DNA from: Haladaptatus salinisoli
GTDB taxonomy: Archaea > Halobacteriota > Halobacteria > Halobacteriales > Haladaptataceae
Direction: 5' to 3'
NCBI RefSeq assembly: GCF_020614375.1
Contig: NZ_CP085327.1
Location: forward strand, 2,530,823 to 2,594,822
Length of the DNA: 64,000 nucleotides
In this document: one piece after another, positions 32,471 through 41,324 of the stretch
Layout: the number at the start of each line of letters is the position of its first letter
How positions within the stretch are numbered: the first letter of the stretch is position 1
Notes under the pieces: model-generated
Databases searched by the model: none
What the model was told of the DNA's origin: nothing
What the model saw: the letters and a program-made list of their open reading frames with translations, nothing else
Position numbers and translations under genes: made by a program

Positions 32471-33277
32471 CTACTCGCTTCCGGCGTGCGCGAAGACGAA
32501 CTCCCGGAGGAGTTTCCCGCCCAGCGAGGCGGCCTGCCCGTCGTCTCGGTCGTTGACCTCGACGACGTCGAATCCGACGACCTCGCCGGTTTCGGCCACG
32601 TCCCGAACCACGTCGCGTACCTCGCGGGGCGAGAGACCGAAGGGTTCCATGGTTCCGGTGCCGGGCGCGAAGCCGGGGTCCGCGGCGTCGACGTCCACGC
32701 TGAGGTACGCGGTCCCGTCGAAGTCGGGTTCCCAGTCGGCCACGTCCTCGGGCGGCACGACGGTCACGTCGGCCTCGGCGGCGCGCTCCCACTCCTCCTC
32801 GCTGCCGGTTCGCGCGCCGAGGACGACCGCTTCGTCGGCGACGTCGAGGGCGTGTCGGGTGACGGTCGCGTGGCTCAGGGGGTTACCGTCGTACGCCTCG
32901 CGCAGGTCGAGGTGGGCGTCGAGGCAGACGAAGACGTCCGGTTCCGCGGCCCGCACGCCCGCCAGTGAGACGGTGTGCTCCCCGCCGAGCACGAGGGGGA
33001 GGGCGTCGTCCCAGACGACGTCGGTCAGGACGCCTTCGAGGTAGTCGAGGTACTCCTCGGCGTCGTCCCACGCGCGGACGTCGCCGTGGTCGTGCACTGC
33101 GAGGTCGGAAAAGAACCGCCCGGTGCGGCGGTCGTAGTCGTCGAACGTCCGGGCGAAACGCCGGATGCGTTCGGGACCGAACCGCGTTCCGGGTTGAAAC
33201 GTGGTGGACGCGTCGAGCGGCGCGCCCACCACCACGAAGTCCGCTTTCTCGCGGTCGGAGGACGCGCCGGGGAACAT
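32471..33277 (-). CDS. speB: agmatinase / ureohydrolase
   Basis: 268 residues. Ureohydrolase family enzyme with a binuclear Mn site: GGEH at 98-101, DAHLD at 120-124, SHA at 135-137 and DVDAADPGFAPG at 195-206 hold the metal and substrate residues. It splits agmatine (or a related guanidino compound) to release urea. The gene begins directly after the eIF5A stop with no gap, so the two are translated from one mRNA. This is the arrangement for which work in Haloferax volcanii implicated agmatinase in supplying or maturing the hypusine side chain of eIF5A. Confidence 0.92.
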   Translation of the reverse strand: MFPGASSDREKADFVVVGAPLDASTTFQPGTRFGPERIRRFARTFDDYDRRTGRFFSDLAVHDHGDVRAWDDAEEYLDYLEGVLTDVVWDDALPLVLGGEHTVSLAGVRAAEPDVFVCLDAHLDLREAYDGNPLSHATVTRHALDVADEAVVLGARTGSEEEWERAAEADVTVVPPEDVADWEPDFDGTAYLSVDVDAADPGFAPGTGTMEPFGLSPREVRDVVRDVAETGEVVGFDVVEVNDRDDGQAASLGGKLLREFVFAHAGSE

Positions 33278-33658
33278 TTAGCGGACGATTTTGCGCTGGT
33301 CTTCCATCTGGAGGTACTCTATCTCGTCGTCGGGCGAGATATCCATCTCCTCGGGCGTCTGGATGGTGATGGTCTCGTACGTGTCGAGGTCCATGACCTG
33401 CGCGACGGTGTCGCTCTCGACGGAGACGACCTGCCCCTGTTTGCGGTTGATGATGGGCACCCAGATTTTCGCGTCGACCGGCTGGCTCAGGCTGCGCTTC
33501 TTCCCGTCGAACACGCCCTTGCCCTCGATTCGGGCCTTGGCGCTGCCGTGTTTGCCCGGCTTCGCCGTGCTGTAGGAGTTGATGACGCACGCGGCGTCGT
33601 CCATCATGACGTAGTTTCCTTCTTTGAGTTCGCGGACTTCCTTTTGCTCTTTCGCCAT
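33278..33658 (-). CDS. eif5A: translation initiation factor 5A
   Basis: 126 residues. N-terminal SH3-like barrel with the modification loop [14 protein letters not shown], in which Lys36 is the residue converted to deoxyhypusine or hypusine. A C-terminal OB fold starts near 70 (KIWVPIINR). The factor helps ribosomes through difficult stretches such as polyproline and in termination. First gene of a two-gene unit with agmatinase; the TATA box is spaced for a leaderless transcript. The modifying enzyme deoxyhypusine synthase is encoded 3.4 kb away. Confidence 0.96.
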   Translation of the reverse strand: MAKEQKEVRELKEGNYVMMDDAACVINSYSTAKPGKHGSAKARIEGKGVFDGKKRSLSQPVDAKIWVPIINRKQGQVVSVESDTVAQVMDLDTYETITIQTPEEMDISPDDEIEYLQMEDQRKIVR

Positions 33659-34114
33659 ACCGCGGATTTGAGTTCGCGCCGGTATAAACCGTTTGGAAAC
33701 GCCGCGCTACGGAGTACGAAAGGACGAATAGAGAACCGTGCAAGCGCCGCGATTAGAACCCGGACGGGAGACGTTTTCCGCGACTCGTACGACCGTGGCT
33801 GGCTTCCACCAGTTTCACGAACGCCGTTTTCACGTCGTCCGTTACTTGGTCTTCGCGACCGTCCGTATCGACGGTTTGTGAGTCGCTTCGGTTCTCCGTC
33901 GGAGCGTTGACCTCGGTACCGTGTTACCGGCAGCTCGGTTTTTGCTCCGCGCCTCCGTCTATATCGACGGAGGTCGTCCGGTCGGTTCTCGCGGTTCCCG
34001 CAACGACTGAACGTAGGTCATGGATAATGATGGATGTTTCTCAGGGGTCCCGACACGTCAGGCGGTGGCGGAGAGCGCGCGAGAGCTATTACCGCTCCGA
34101 ACGAATCGGCAACC
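33659..34114. other. 456-base intergenic region with a TATA-loop inverted repeat
   Basis: The left end is the eif5A promoter. On the minus strand 33753-33833 there is a 26-codon frame from GTG (product with KTAFVKLVEASHG); the frame is open and protein-like back to about 33907 but has no good start, so it may be a remnant. CCTCCGTC (33950-33957) and GACGGAGG (33966-33973) form an 8-bp inverted repeat around tatatatc. The right end precedes the HARP gene and contains no obvious RNA gene. Confidence 0.4.
33681..33690 (-). promoter_or_regulatory. TATA box of eif5A-speB
   Basis: GGTTTATACC on the minus strand, centred about 27 bases before the eIF5A ATG at 33658. Confidence 0.6.
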
Positions 34115-34744
34115 ATGCCGGAACACCCGCTCAAACAGCGGTTCGTTCTCGATACGTCCGTCTTTCTCACGGAGGAGATACGCGACGAGGACGAAGGGCT
34201 GGAATCGGCCGTCGACCGACTCCTCGACGCTATCGCCACGGCGAAACTCTCGCTCAACATCTCCTGTTACATCCCGCCTTCGGTTCACGACGAACTCACC
34301 GCCGTTCTTCGCGAGCGCGACGTGGCAGAACCCGTCCTCTCGAAACTCGAAACGTGGGTCATCAAGAAGAACCCCGCTCGCTTCGAGGTGATGATTCCGG
34401 CCGAACTCGTCTACCGGTTCATCGACGAGATGAGCGGTCGCGTCGACCGCGGCTTGCGCGTCTCCGAGAAGGCCGTCCGGGAAGCCTTCGACGACGGGGA
34501 GGCCGACGTCGGGTCGGTCATCGCCGACCTGCGAAGCGAGTACCGGTCGACGCTCCGCCGGGGCGTCCTCGATTCCCGCGAGGACTTCGACCTGCTCATC
34601 CTCGCACGCGAACTGGACGCGGGCGTCGTCACCGAGGACACGGGAATCGTCAACTGGGCCGAGGACTTCGGCCTGCGCTACCTCCGCGGACGCGACTTCC
34701 CCGCCCTCCTCGAAGCGTACATCGAGGCCAGCCGAGACGCGTGA
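34115..34744 (+). CDS. RNA ligase partner / HARP-type RNA-free RNase P homologue
   Basis: 209 residues from ATG 34115. It belongs to the PIN-domain family named RNA ligase partner protein, homologous to the minimal protein-only RNase P of Aquifex (HARP). Catalytic acids are visible in FVLDTSVFL (Asp13), in the [15 protein letters not shown] block and in [14 protein letters not shown] helical insertion with [10 protein letters not shown] lies before them. The family can cleave pre-tRNA leaders in vitro, but archaea also have RNA-based RNase P and the protein was reported dispensable in Haloferax, so its own role is open. No RNA ligase gene is adjacent. Confidence 0.88.
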   Translation: MPEHPLKQRFVLDTSVFLTEEIRDEDEGLESAVDRLLDAIATAKLSLNISCYIPPSVHDELTAVLRERDVAEPVLSKLETWVIKKNPARFEVMIPAELVYRFIDEMSGRVDRGLRVSEKAVREAFDDGEADVGSVIADLRSEYRSTLRRGVLDSREDFDLLILARELDAGVVTEDTGIVNWAEDFGLRYLRGRDFPALLEAYIEASRDA

Positions 34745-34805
34745 ATCGGCGTTTTCGGGGTTCCTCCGTCCTCGTCACGTCTCCGACAACACCGGTTCGG
34801 TCGTC

Positions 34806-35876
34806 TCACTCCCGCCGATCGAGGAACGCCGACACCCGCGATAGTCCCGCTTCCAGTTCGTCCGCCGGAAGCCCGAACCCGATTCTGAAGTACCGGTCGT
34901 AGCCGAACAGGTTCCCCGGCGCGAGCACGACGCTCTCCTCCTCGACGACGCCGCGACAGAACGCCTCGCCGTCCTCGAACGAGTCGGGAATCCGGACGAA
35001 CCCGTTCACGCCGACCGGGTCGTACCAGTCGAGACCGTGCGATTCGACGAACTCCCCCACCCGATTTCGGTTGCGCTCCGCGAGGTCGCGGTTCTCGGCC
35101 AGTATCTCCCCCTCCTGTTCGCCCAACGCTTGCCGGGCGACGTGCTGGCCGACGATGCCGGGCGAGATGGTCGTGTAGTCCTTCCACTCCCACGCGCCCT
35201 CCACGACCTCCTCCGCCCCGACCAGCCAGCCGAACCGCAACCCCGCGAGACCGTAGGCTTTCGTCAAACTCGTCGTGCTGATGCCGCGGTCGCCCATGCC
35301 GGCCACCGGCGGCAGGGGGTCGTCCGCGAGCAACCGATAGACCTCGTCGCAGAGCAGGTAGGCCCCGGCGTCCTCCGCGAGGTCGTAGAGAGCCTCGACC
35401 TTCTCCCGCGGGTGGTACCGTCCGGTCGGGTTGTTGGGGTTGTTCAACACGACGACACGCGTGTCGTCCCGAATCGCGTCCGCCACCGCGTCCACGTTCA
35501 GTTCCCACTCCGGCGGTTCGAGCCACACGCGGCTCACCTCCCCCATCGCCTCCGGGACGGCGTGAAGCGCCTGGTAGGTGGGCGTGACGACCACCGAGTG
35601 CCCCCCGTCCCCGAGCAGGGAGCAGAACGTCAGAAAGTTCGCCTCCTGCGTTCCGCAGGTGAAGAGCACCTCGTCGGCGCTCCGGTCGTAGCGCTCGCCC
35701 ACCTCGGCGCGGAACTCCGGGTCGCCGTTCGTCGGAATGACGTAGTCCAGTTTCCCCGGGTCGAGGTCGAAGCGGTCGGCGTCCAGGCTCCTGATGCCGC
35801 TCTCTGCGAGCATGATGTCCGCCTCGTGTTCGTACTCGGCGAACCAGCGTTCGAGGCCGAAGGGTTCGATGTGCAT
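34806..35876 (-). CDS. class I/II PLP-dependent aminotransferase
   Basis: 356 residues from the ATG at 35876 (MHIEPFGLE); a longer start at 35987 is basic and not family-like. Fold type I aminotransferase with NNPNNPTGRYH, the acidic CDEVYRLL that contacts the PLP ring nitrogen, and SLTKAYGLAGLRFGW with the Schiff-base lysine and an Arg that grips the phosphate. The C-terminal small domain has RIGFGLP for the substrate carboxylate. The short length and start fit the aspartate/capreomycidine-synthase-like group; the substrate is not clear. It is divergent from the UspA gene. Confidence 0.9.
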   Translation of the reverse strand: MHIEPFGLERWFAEYEHEADIMLAESGIRSLDADRFDLDPGKLDYVIPTNGDPEFRAEVGERYDRSADEVLFTCGTQEANFLTFCSLLGDGGHSVVVTPTYQALHAVPEAMGEVSRVWLEPPEWELNVDAVADAIRDDTRVVVLNNPNNPTGRYHPREKVEALYDLAEDAGAYLLCDEVYRLLADDPLPPVAGMGDRGISTTSLTKAYGLAGLRFGWLVGAEEVVEGAWEWKDYTTISPGIVGQHVARQALGEQEGEILAENRDLAERNRNRVGEFVESHGLDWYDPVGVNGFVRIPDSFEDGEAFCRGVVEEESVVLAPGNLFGYDRYFRIGFGLPADELEAGLSRVSAFLDRRE

Positions 35877-35995
35877 CGTCGGGGGGTTCGTCGTGAGACG
35901 CGAAAAGCTACCGGATGGCGACTCGCGGCGGGCGCAGGCTCGGACTGACAGCCTCTTGAAGATAACGATAAATCGTCTAAAATCCATCTAGACGT

Positions 35996-36442
35996 ATGTT
36001 CCGAACCGTCCTCTTCCCGACCGACGGCAGCGAGCAGACCGAGGCGGCGCTGGAGACGGCGCTCGACGTGGCTAGCCAGTACGGGGCGACGCTTCACGCG
36101 CTGTACGTCGTCAACACGGCCGGTATCGCCACGGGCGACCCGGACTCTCGGCGACGGATCGTCGAGACGTTCGAGAACCGCAGCGACGAGGCGGTCGAGG
36201 CGGTCGCGGAGGCCGCCGCCCAAGCGGGCGTCGACTGCACCACGGCGGTCGCCCGCGGCGCGCCTGCCGACGAGATTCTAGACTACGCCGAGGACGAGGG
36301 TATCGACCTCGTCGTGATGGGGACCCACGGCAGAACCGGTCTCGGGCGATTCCTCCTCGGCAGCGTCGCCGAGCGCGTCGCGAGACACTCGACGACGCCC
36401 GTCATGCTGGTTCGAAGCGGCGCGAACGAGCAGCGAGCGTAA
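35996..36442 (+). CDS. universal stress protein (UspA family)
   Basis: 148 residues. A single Usp domain: strand 1 [16 protein letters not shown] with the conserved Asp, the ATP-binding [15 protein letters not shown] loop of the G-x2-G-x9-G-S type, and a terminal VMLVR strand. ATP-binding Usp proteins form dimers and respond to stress or energy state. Haloarchaea have many copies; some sit next to transporters, and this one is near the SSS symporter but on the other strand. An A/T-rich gap of about 120 bases separates it from the divergent aminotransferase. Confidence 0.93.
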   Translation: MFRTVLFPTDGSEQTEAALETALDVASQYGATLHALYVVNTAGIATGDPDSRRRIVETFENRSDEAVEAVAEAAAQAGVDCTTAVARGAPADEILDYAEDEGIDLVVMGTHGRTGLGRFLLGSVAERVARHSTTPVMLVRSGANEQRA

Positions 36443-36473
36443 GAGGACGCAAAAGCGCGGAGAGCCGACGGGT

Positions 36474-36887
36474 TCAGTCGTCGGTCGATTCCTGCTGGAT
36501 GAGTCCGGAGCCGAGCCACGCCGCCAGCGCGAAGACGATGTAGATCGCGCGTTCGCTCCGAGCGCCTTCGAGGAACACCTGGAGCGCGATGCCGATGCCG
36601 AGCGCCGGAATCGTCAGCATGAGCGTTCGGAAGATGCGCTCCCGGCCCGTCTCCATCGGGAGCGGCCACACCTTGCCGAAGGCGATGCCGAGCCAGACTC
36701 CGGCGAAGACGACCGCGACGATGACGACCAGGTCGCCGGGCGTCGGGAACGCGAGTTCCCACGCGTAGTGCGCCGCGACGTAGAACGCGAACAGGAACAC
36801 CGAGATGCCGAGCGTCCTGCGAATCGACAGCAGTGCGAGTGCTTTCGGCTCGGGCGCGGGCATCGATGCGGATATCATTCGGGTCAT
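36474..36887 (-). CDS. hypothetical four-helix membrane protein
   Basis: 137 residues from the first ATG at 36887; Met9 (ATG at 36863) is also possible. Four hydrophobic segments, near 27-45, 53-71, 88-106 and 113-130, with short loops; a GKVWPLPMETGRERIFRTL loop lies inside. The end QQESTDD is acidic. No family recognised. It begins 22 bases after the SSS symporter stop on the same strand, so it is probably the third gene of that operon. Confidence 0.7.
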   Translation of the reverse strand: MTRMISASMPAPEPKALALLSIRRTLGISVFLFAFYVAAHYAWELAFPTPGDLVVIVAVVFAGVWLGIAFGKVWPLPMETGRERIFRTLMLTIPALGIGIALQVFLEGARSERAIYIVFALAAWLGSGLIQQESTDD

Positions 36888-36909
36888 TGATAAAAAGGGC
36901 GTCGAATCC

Positions 36910-38691
36910 TCAGTCGTCGGTTTCGGAGGCGTGGTCCGCTTCGGCCGCCGACCCCTTCACGTAGACCGGCGACTCGGCGGAGCCTCGCGGCAGGCGAATC
37001 TCCTCGACCATGTCCTCTATCTCGTCCGGCGGCGGCGGCGTGAACCGCGACACCGTGAACGCGACGGCGAAGTTCAGTATCGAACCGACGAGCCCGATAC
37101 CCTGCGCTTCGATGCCGAAGAACGTTCCCATCAGCGGCTCTTCGAGGCCGAGCACGACGTGGGCTCGCATCATCACGACCATGATGAGCGTGAACACCAG
37201 GCCGACGACCAGCCCCGAGACGGCACCCTCCTTGTTCATCCGATGGTCGAAGATGCCCAACAGGATGACCGGGAACAGGCTCGCGGCGGCCAGTCCGAAG
37301 GCGATGGCGACGACCTCCGCGACGAATCCCGGCGGGTAGATGCCGAACAGCGCGGCGACCGCCGCGGCCACGAGGATGACGACGCGCGCCACGATGAGTC
37401 GCTCGCGCTCGCTGGCGTCCTCCCGGAGGATGCGGTAGTAGATGTCGTGCGATACGGCGCTGGACATGGCGATGAGCAGCCCGTCCGCGGTCGAAATCGC
37501 GGCGGCCAGTCCGCCCGCGGCGACCAGCGCGATGACGATCGGCGATAGTTGTGCGACCTCGGGCGTCGAGAGAACGATGATGTCCGGGTCGAGCACCACT
37601 TCGCTCGCCTGCGCGGTGAGGCTCTGGGACATCTGGATGACGCCGTCCCCGTTCTTGTCGGTGATGGTGAGCAGGCCGGTCTCGGACCACCGCTGCACCC
37701 ACGGGATGCTCTGGGCCTCCGCGATGGAGCGCCCGTCGAGCGTTCGAATCAGGTTGAACTTGGCGAAGATGGCCAACACCGGCGCGCTGAGGTAGAGGAT
37801 GGCGATGAACAGCAGCGCCCATCCGACCGACTTGCGCGCGTCGGACGCCTTCGGAACCGTGTAGAAGCGCATGATGACGTGGGGGAGACCCGCCGTCCCG
37901 ATCATCAGCGTGAGCGTGATGGTGAACACCTGTAACATCGTGTAGTTCTCGAACGGCACGATGTAGCGCCCCATCTGGATGTCCGACTGTAGCTGCGAGA
38001 GTTGGACGGCGATGTCGTCGGTGACGAGCGCCATCTGCGGGAGCGGGTTCCCCGTGAGCGTGACCGAGATGGCCACGGTCACGATGATGTAGGCGATGAT
38101 GAGGACGACGTACTGGAGCGCCTGCGTCCACGTGATAGCCTTCATCCCGCCGAGGAATCCGACGAGCGCGACGACCCCGAGCGCGACGATGATGCCGGTC
38201 GCGATGTCGACGCCGAGGAAGCGCGAGAGGACGATGCCGACCCCGCGCATCTGCCCCGCGACGTAGGTCAGCGAGACGAAGACGGTGGCGAGGGCGGCGA
38301 CCCCGCGCGCGGTGTTCGAGTAGTAGCGGTCGCCGATGAAGTCGGGGATGGTGTACTGGCCGTACTTTCGGAGGTACGGCGCGATGAGCAGCGCGAGCAC
38401 GACGTACCCGCCGGTCCAGCCCATCAGGTACACCGCCCCGTCGTAGCCGAGCACCGCGATGAGTCCGGCCATCGAGATGAACGACGCGGCGGACATCCAG
38501 TCGGCCGCCACCGCCGCCCCGTTGGCGACCGGCGGAATGGACCGACCGGCCACGTAGAACTCCGACACCTCCGTCACGTGGGTGTAGATTGCGATGGCGA
38601 AGTACAGCACCAGCGTACCGATTATCAGTATCCACGTCCACTGGTTGACGTTCAGTCCCGCTTGGAGCGGGGTGAAAAGTGAGCCTAGCAT
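36910..38691 (-). CDS. sodium:solute symporter family protein, large subunit
   Basis: 593 residues with about 13 membrane helices. It matches the SSS family branch that pairs with a small DUF4212 subunit (VC2705-type, related to acetate permease ActP): the segment SEFYVAGRSIPPVANGAAVAADWMS after helix 1, the GMKAITWTQALQYVVL motif and the GLAAAISTADGLLIAMSSAVS region that lines the sodium site. It couples Na+ influx to uptake of a small organic acid such as acetate. The gene follows the small-subunit stop by one base. A long extracytosolic loop (about 300-350) is a feature of this branch. Confidence 0.9.
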   Translation of the reverse strand: MLGSLFTPLQAGLNVNQWTWILIIGTLVLYFAIAIYTHVTEVSEFYVAGRSIPPVANGAAVAADWMSAASFISMAGLIAVLGYDGAVYLMGWTGGYVVLALLIAPYLRKYGQYTIPDFIGDRYYSNTARGVAALATVFVSLTYVAGQMRGVGIVLSRFLGVDIATGIIVALGVVALVGFLGGMKAITWTQALQYVVLIIAYIIVTVAISVTLTGNPLPQMALVTDDIAVQLSQLQSDIQMGRYIVPFENYTMLQVFTITLTLMIGTAGLPHVIMRFYTVPKASDARKSVGWALLFIAILYLSAPVLAIFAKFNLIRTLDGRSIAEAQSIPWVQRWSETGLLTITDKNGDGVIQMSQSLTAQASEVVLDPDIIVLSTPEVAQLSPIVIALVAAGGLAAAISTADGLLIAMSSAVSHDIYYRILREDASERERLIVARVVILVAAAVAALFGIYPPGFVAEVVAIAFGLAAASLFPVILLGIFDHRMNKEGAVSGLVVGLVFTLIMVVMMRAHVVLGLEEPLMGTFFGIEAQGIGLVGSILNFAVAFTVSRFTPPPPDEIEDMVEEIRLPRGSAESPVYVKGSAAEADHASETDD

Positions 38692-38692
38692 C

Positions 38693-39013
38693 TCAGTCCT
38701 CCACTCCGTACTCTCGGTCCAGCTTGTTCATCCGCCAGATGTAGATGAAGATGAGCAGGACGAACGTGATTATCGCGCCCTGCTGGGCGAACCAGAACGA
38801 GACCGGTATCTCGCCGATGTACACGTTCGACAGCGGTTCCGCGAGCAGAATCGCCGCGACGAACGAGACGAGGAACCAGATGGTCATCAGTACCGCGATG
38901 AGCCTGACGTTCCTTCGCCAGTACTCCCTCGCCTTCGCTCGGCTGAGGGGTTGCTCTTCGGGTATCTCTTCTCGACGTTCCGTCTCCGTGACTGTTGGAT
39001 TCGTATCACTCAT
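38693..39013 (-). CDS. sodium/substrate symporter small subunit (DUF4212)
   Basis: 106 residues from the ATG at 39013. Two membrane helices and the motif REYWRRNVRLIAVLMTIWFLVSF, followed by GEIPVSFWFAQQGAI and a second helix ending IYIWRMNKLDREYG, are those of DUF4212. These proteins are always next to a large SSS subunit, as here, and are thought to form part of the transporter. The N-terminal 30 residues are acidic and disordered. Confidence 0.92.
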   Translation of the reverse strand: MSDTNPTVTETERREEIPEEQPLSRAKAREYWRRNVRLIAVLMTIWFLVSFVAAILLAEPLSNVYIGEIPVSFWFAQQGAIITFVLLIFIYIWRMNKLDREYGVED

Positions 39014-39048
39014 GTTAACCCATGACTCGTTCCGACCATTATCTATGA

Positions 39049-39058
39049 TTATATTAAA
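39049..39058 (-). promoter_or_regulatory. TATA element of the symporter operon
   Basis: TTTAATATAA-like run on the minus strand, about 40 bases before the DUF4212 ATG; would give a short leader. Confidence 0.45.
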
Positions 39059-39178
39059 ATTATCGCCGTTTTCTGACCAGAAAGAGAGTCCGTATTTAAG
39101 CGGAGGAAGTCCCACGGAGCGGATACAGAGCAAAATAGACGTGTTTAACGAAGTGACTGTCGTCTCCGCCGTCGTCGG

Positions 39179-40852
39179 CTACTCGCGGCCGCGCCGCTGG
39201 CGCATCTCGTGGCGGGTGAACTGCGGCGTCGCCCGGATGCCGCGGCGCTTGCGGAACGACTGGTAGAGCAGTCCGACGAGCGCCAGCGAGACGACCGCGG
39301 CGACGATGGCGCCGCGAAACGCTTCGGTGGCGTAGAGGAACGCGGTCGAGAACAGCGTCACCGAGAGCACCATCCCGTAGACGAGTCGCTTCGCCAGCAG
39401 GTCGACCACGTCGTTGCCGTCCTCGATGTCGGCCCGGACGTAGAAGTCGTCCCGGTCGACGCGGTCCAACGCCCGCTCCAGTTTCGGCGGCGTTCGGGCG
39501 AGCGACCGAGCCGACGCTTGCAGTTGGTCGCCGGTCTCGGAGAGGTACTGTTTGATGGACTCCTCGCGGTACCCCTGTTCGGTGAGGTACTCCGTCGCCA
39601 CGGCGATGAAGTCGAACTCGGGGTCGAGCGTGACGCAGACGCCCTCCACGACGGTCGCCACCCGCAGGACGAGCGCGAGGTTCGAGGGGAGGCGGAGCGG
39701 GAACTCGTAGATCGTGTCTTCGACCTGCGAGACGATCTGCTGGACGCGGTACGTCTCGATGTCCTCCCCGCGGGCGTCCGCGATGGCGAGTTCCATCACC
39801 TTCCCCATCGTCGCGCGGTCGGCCTCGGGGCTGAGGGTGCCCATCTCGATGAGGGCGTCCAGAATACCGTCGATGTCCTGATTCGCCACCGCGATGTAGA
39901 AGTCCACTATCTTGCGCTGGATGAACTCGTCCACTCGGCCGCTCATCCCGAAGTCGTAGAAGACGATGGTGCCGTCGTCCTCGACCGCGAGGTTGCCGGG
40001 ATGGGGGTCGGCGTGGAACACCCCGTCTTCGATTATCATCTGGAGGTAGGCGCGCTGGAGCATCTCGGCCAGTTCGTGACGATCGATCCCTCGTTCGTCC
40101 AGGTCGGCCACCCGGTTTATCTTCGTCCCGTCGATGTACTCCATCGTGAGCACGCGCGGGCCGGAGTGGCTGTCGACGACCTGCGGAATCTCGACGTTCT
40201 CGTCGCCGTCGAAGTTCGACCGAATCTCGGCGAGCATCGACGCCTCCCGGTCGTAGTCCATCTCCTGTCGAATCGTGCGGGCGAACTCGTCGGCGAGATT
40301 TTCGAGCGAGAAGGCCCGCGCTTGTCCGATGAACCGCATGAGCACGGGGAGCGACCACCGGATGACCCGCAGGTCGGCCGCCACCAACTCCTCGATGTTC
40401 GGTCGGCGAACCTTCACCGCCACCCGCTCGCCGTCGATTCGGGCGGCGTACACCTGTCCGAGGCTCGCCCCGCTTATCGCCTCGGTGTCGAACTCGTCGA
40501 AGTTCGTTCGCACCGGGCCGAGTTCGGCTTCGACGACCTTCTCCGCCTCCTCCCACGGGGCCGGCGGCACCTCGTCCTGCAGTTTCGACAGTTCGTCCAC
40601 GTACTCCGGCGGGAGGATGTCGGGTCGGGTCGAGAGCAGCTGCCCGAGTTTGATGAACGTCGGCCCGAGCGTCAGCAGCGATTCGAGGAGCGTGTCGGCC
40701 CGCTCGACTCGCATCTCGGCGGACACCCGCCGGGACGGTCCGAACAGGAGGAATCGGCGTCGGTCGCGCGCGTAGCTCAGCAGGAGCGGGAGGAACTGCC
40801 ACGCCACGACGAAGAACCGGCGGTACGCGCGGAGATATGCCAGAGTGACCAC
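39179..40852 (-). CDS. ABC1/UbiB-type atypical kinase
   Basis: 557 residues from a GTG at 40852, five bases after the Hsp20 stop. UbiB-family kinase-like fold: the KLGQ motif in FIKLGQLLSTRPDILP, the alanine-rich loop SGASLGQVYAA, the lysine VAVKVRRP, the catalytic HADPHPGN and the metal-binding YDFGMSG. Two membrane helices close to the C-terminus anchor it. UbiB/ADCK proteins hydrolyse ATP and support isoprenoid-quinone or lipid metabolism; haloarchaea make menaquinone, so a related lipid role is plausible. The C-terminal tail is basic (RRGIRATPQFTRHEM). Confidence 0.92.
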   Translation of the reverse strand: MVTLAYLRAYRRFFVVAWQFLPLLLSYARDRRRFLLFGPSRRVSAEMRVERADTLLESLLTLGPTFIKLGQLLSTRPDILPPEYVDELSKLQDEVPPAPWEEAEKVVEAELGPVRTNFDEFDTEAISGASLGQVYAARIDGERVAVKVRRPNIEELVAADLRVIRWSLPVLMRFIGQARAFSLENLADEFARTIRQEMDYDREASMLAEIRSNFDGDENVEIPQVVDSHSGPRVLTMEYIDGTKINRVADLDERGIDRHELAEMLQRAYLQMIIEDGVFHADPHPGNLAVEDDGTIVFYDFGMSGRVDEFIQRKIVDFYIAVANQDIDGILDALIEMGTLSPEADRATMGKVMELAIADARGEDIETYRVQQIVSQVEDTIYEFPLRLPSNLALVLRVATVVEGVCVTLDPEFDFIAVATEYLTEQGYREESIKQYLSETGDQLQASARSLARTPPKLERALDRVDRDDFYVRADIEDGNDVVDLLAKRLVYGMVLSVTLFSTAFLYATEAFRGAIVAAVVSLALVGLLYQSFRKRRGIRATPQFTRHEMRQRRGRE

Positions 40853-40857
40853 CCCGG

Positions 40858-41214
40858 CTAGCGGCCTTCGATGGGTATCGATTGCTCCGGGGCCGACGAC
40901 TGCTTCGGGAGCGTGATTTCGAGCACGCCGCGGGCGATGGTTGCTTCCCCGCCCGCCCCGGCCGCGTCCGGCGGCAGCGGGAGTTCGGCGTCGAGGAACA
41001 GGGAGCGCTCCTCGCTCAGGTAATCGAACTCCCTCGGCACGTCCTTCTCGCGCCGCGCTTCGATCTGGAGACGGCCGCTCGTCACGTCGATGTCGATGGT
41101 CTCCTCGGTGACGCCGGGCATGTCGATGACGAGGAGGTACTCGTCGTCGCTCTCCAACAGGTCCGCGAACACGGCGTCCGGAAGCTCTCGCAACGCATCG
41201 CGCAGCGCTGACAT
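40858..41214 (-). CDS. Hsp20/alpha-crystallin small heat-shock protein
   Basis: 118 residues from the ATG at 41214. A short alpha-crystallin domain: YLLVIDMPGVTEETIDIDV, an EARRE region, LPLPPDAAGAGG in place of the usual loop, and the GVLEITLPK strand. The C-terminal I-x-I-type motif appears as SIPIEGR. The length is at the low end because the N-terminal arm is only about 25 residues. Such proteins hold unfolded clients in an ATP-independent manner. Co-transcribed with the ABC1 kinase. Confidence 0.87.
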   Translation of the reverse strand: MSALRDALRELPDAVFADLLESDDEYLLVIDMPGVTEETIDIDVTSGRLQIEARREKDVPREFDYLSEERSLFLDAELPLPPDAAGAGGEATIARGVLEITLPKQSSAPEQSIPIEGR

Positions 41215-41324
41215 GGGTGCGTGTTGGGGGGGAGGGCCGAAAAAGGGTGCGGTCCGTGTCGCGTCGACCCCCGCGTTCGAAAGCGATGCGAGCACTTTTC
41301 CCGCGCTCGGTGCTTAACCGACCC

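Noticed and set aside
32975..33910. Long plus-strand frame across agmatinase and eIF5A
   Set aside because: Antisense shadow of two well-identified genes in high-GC DNA.
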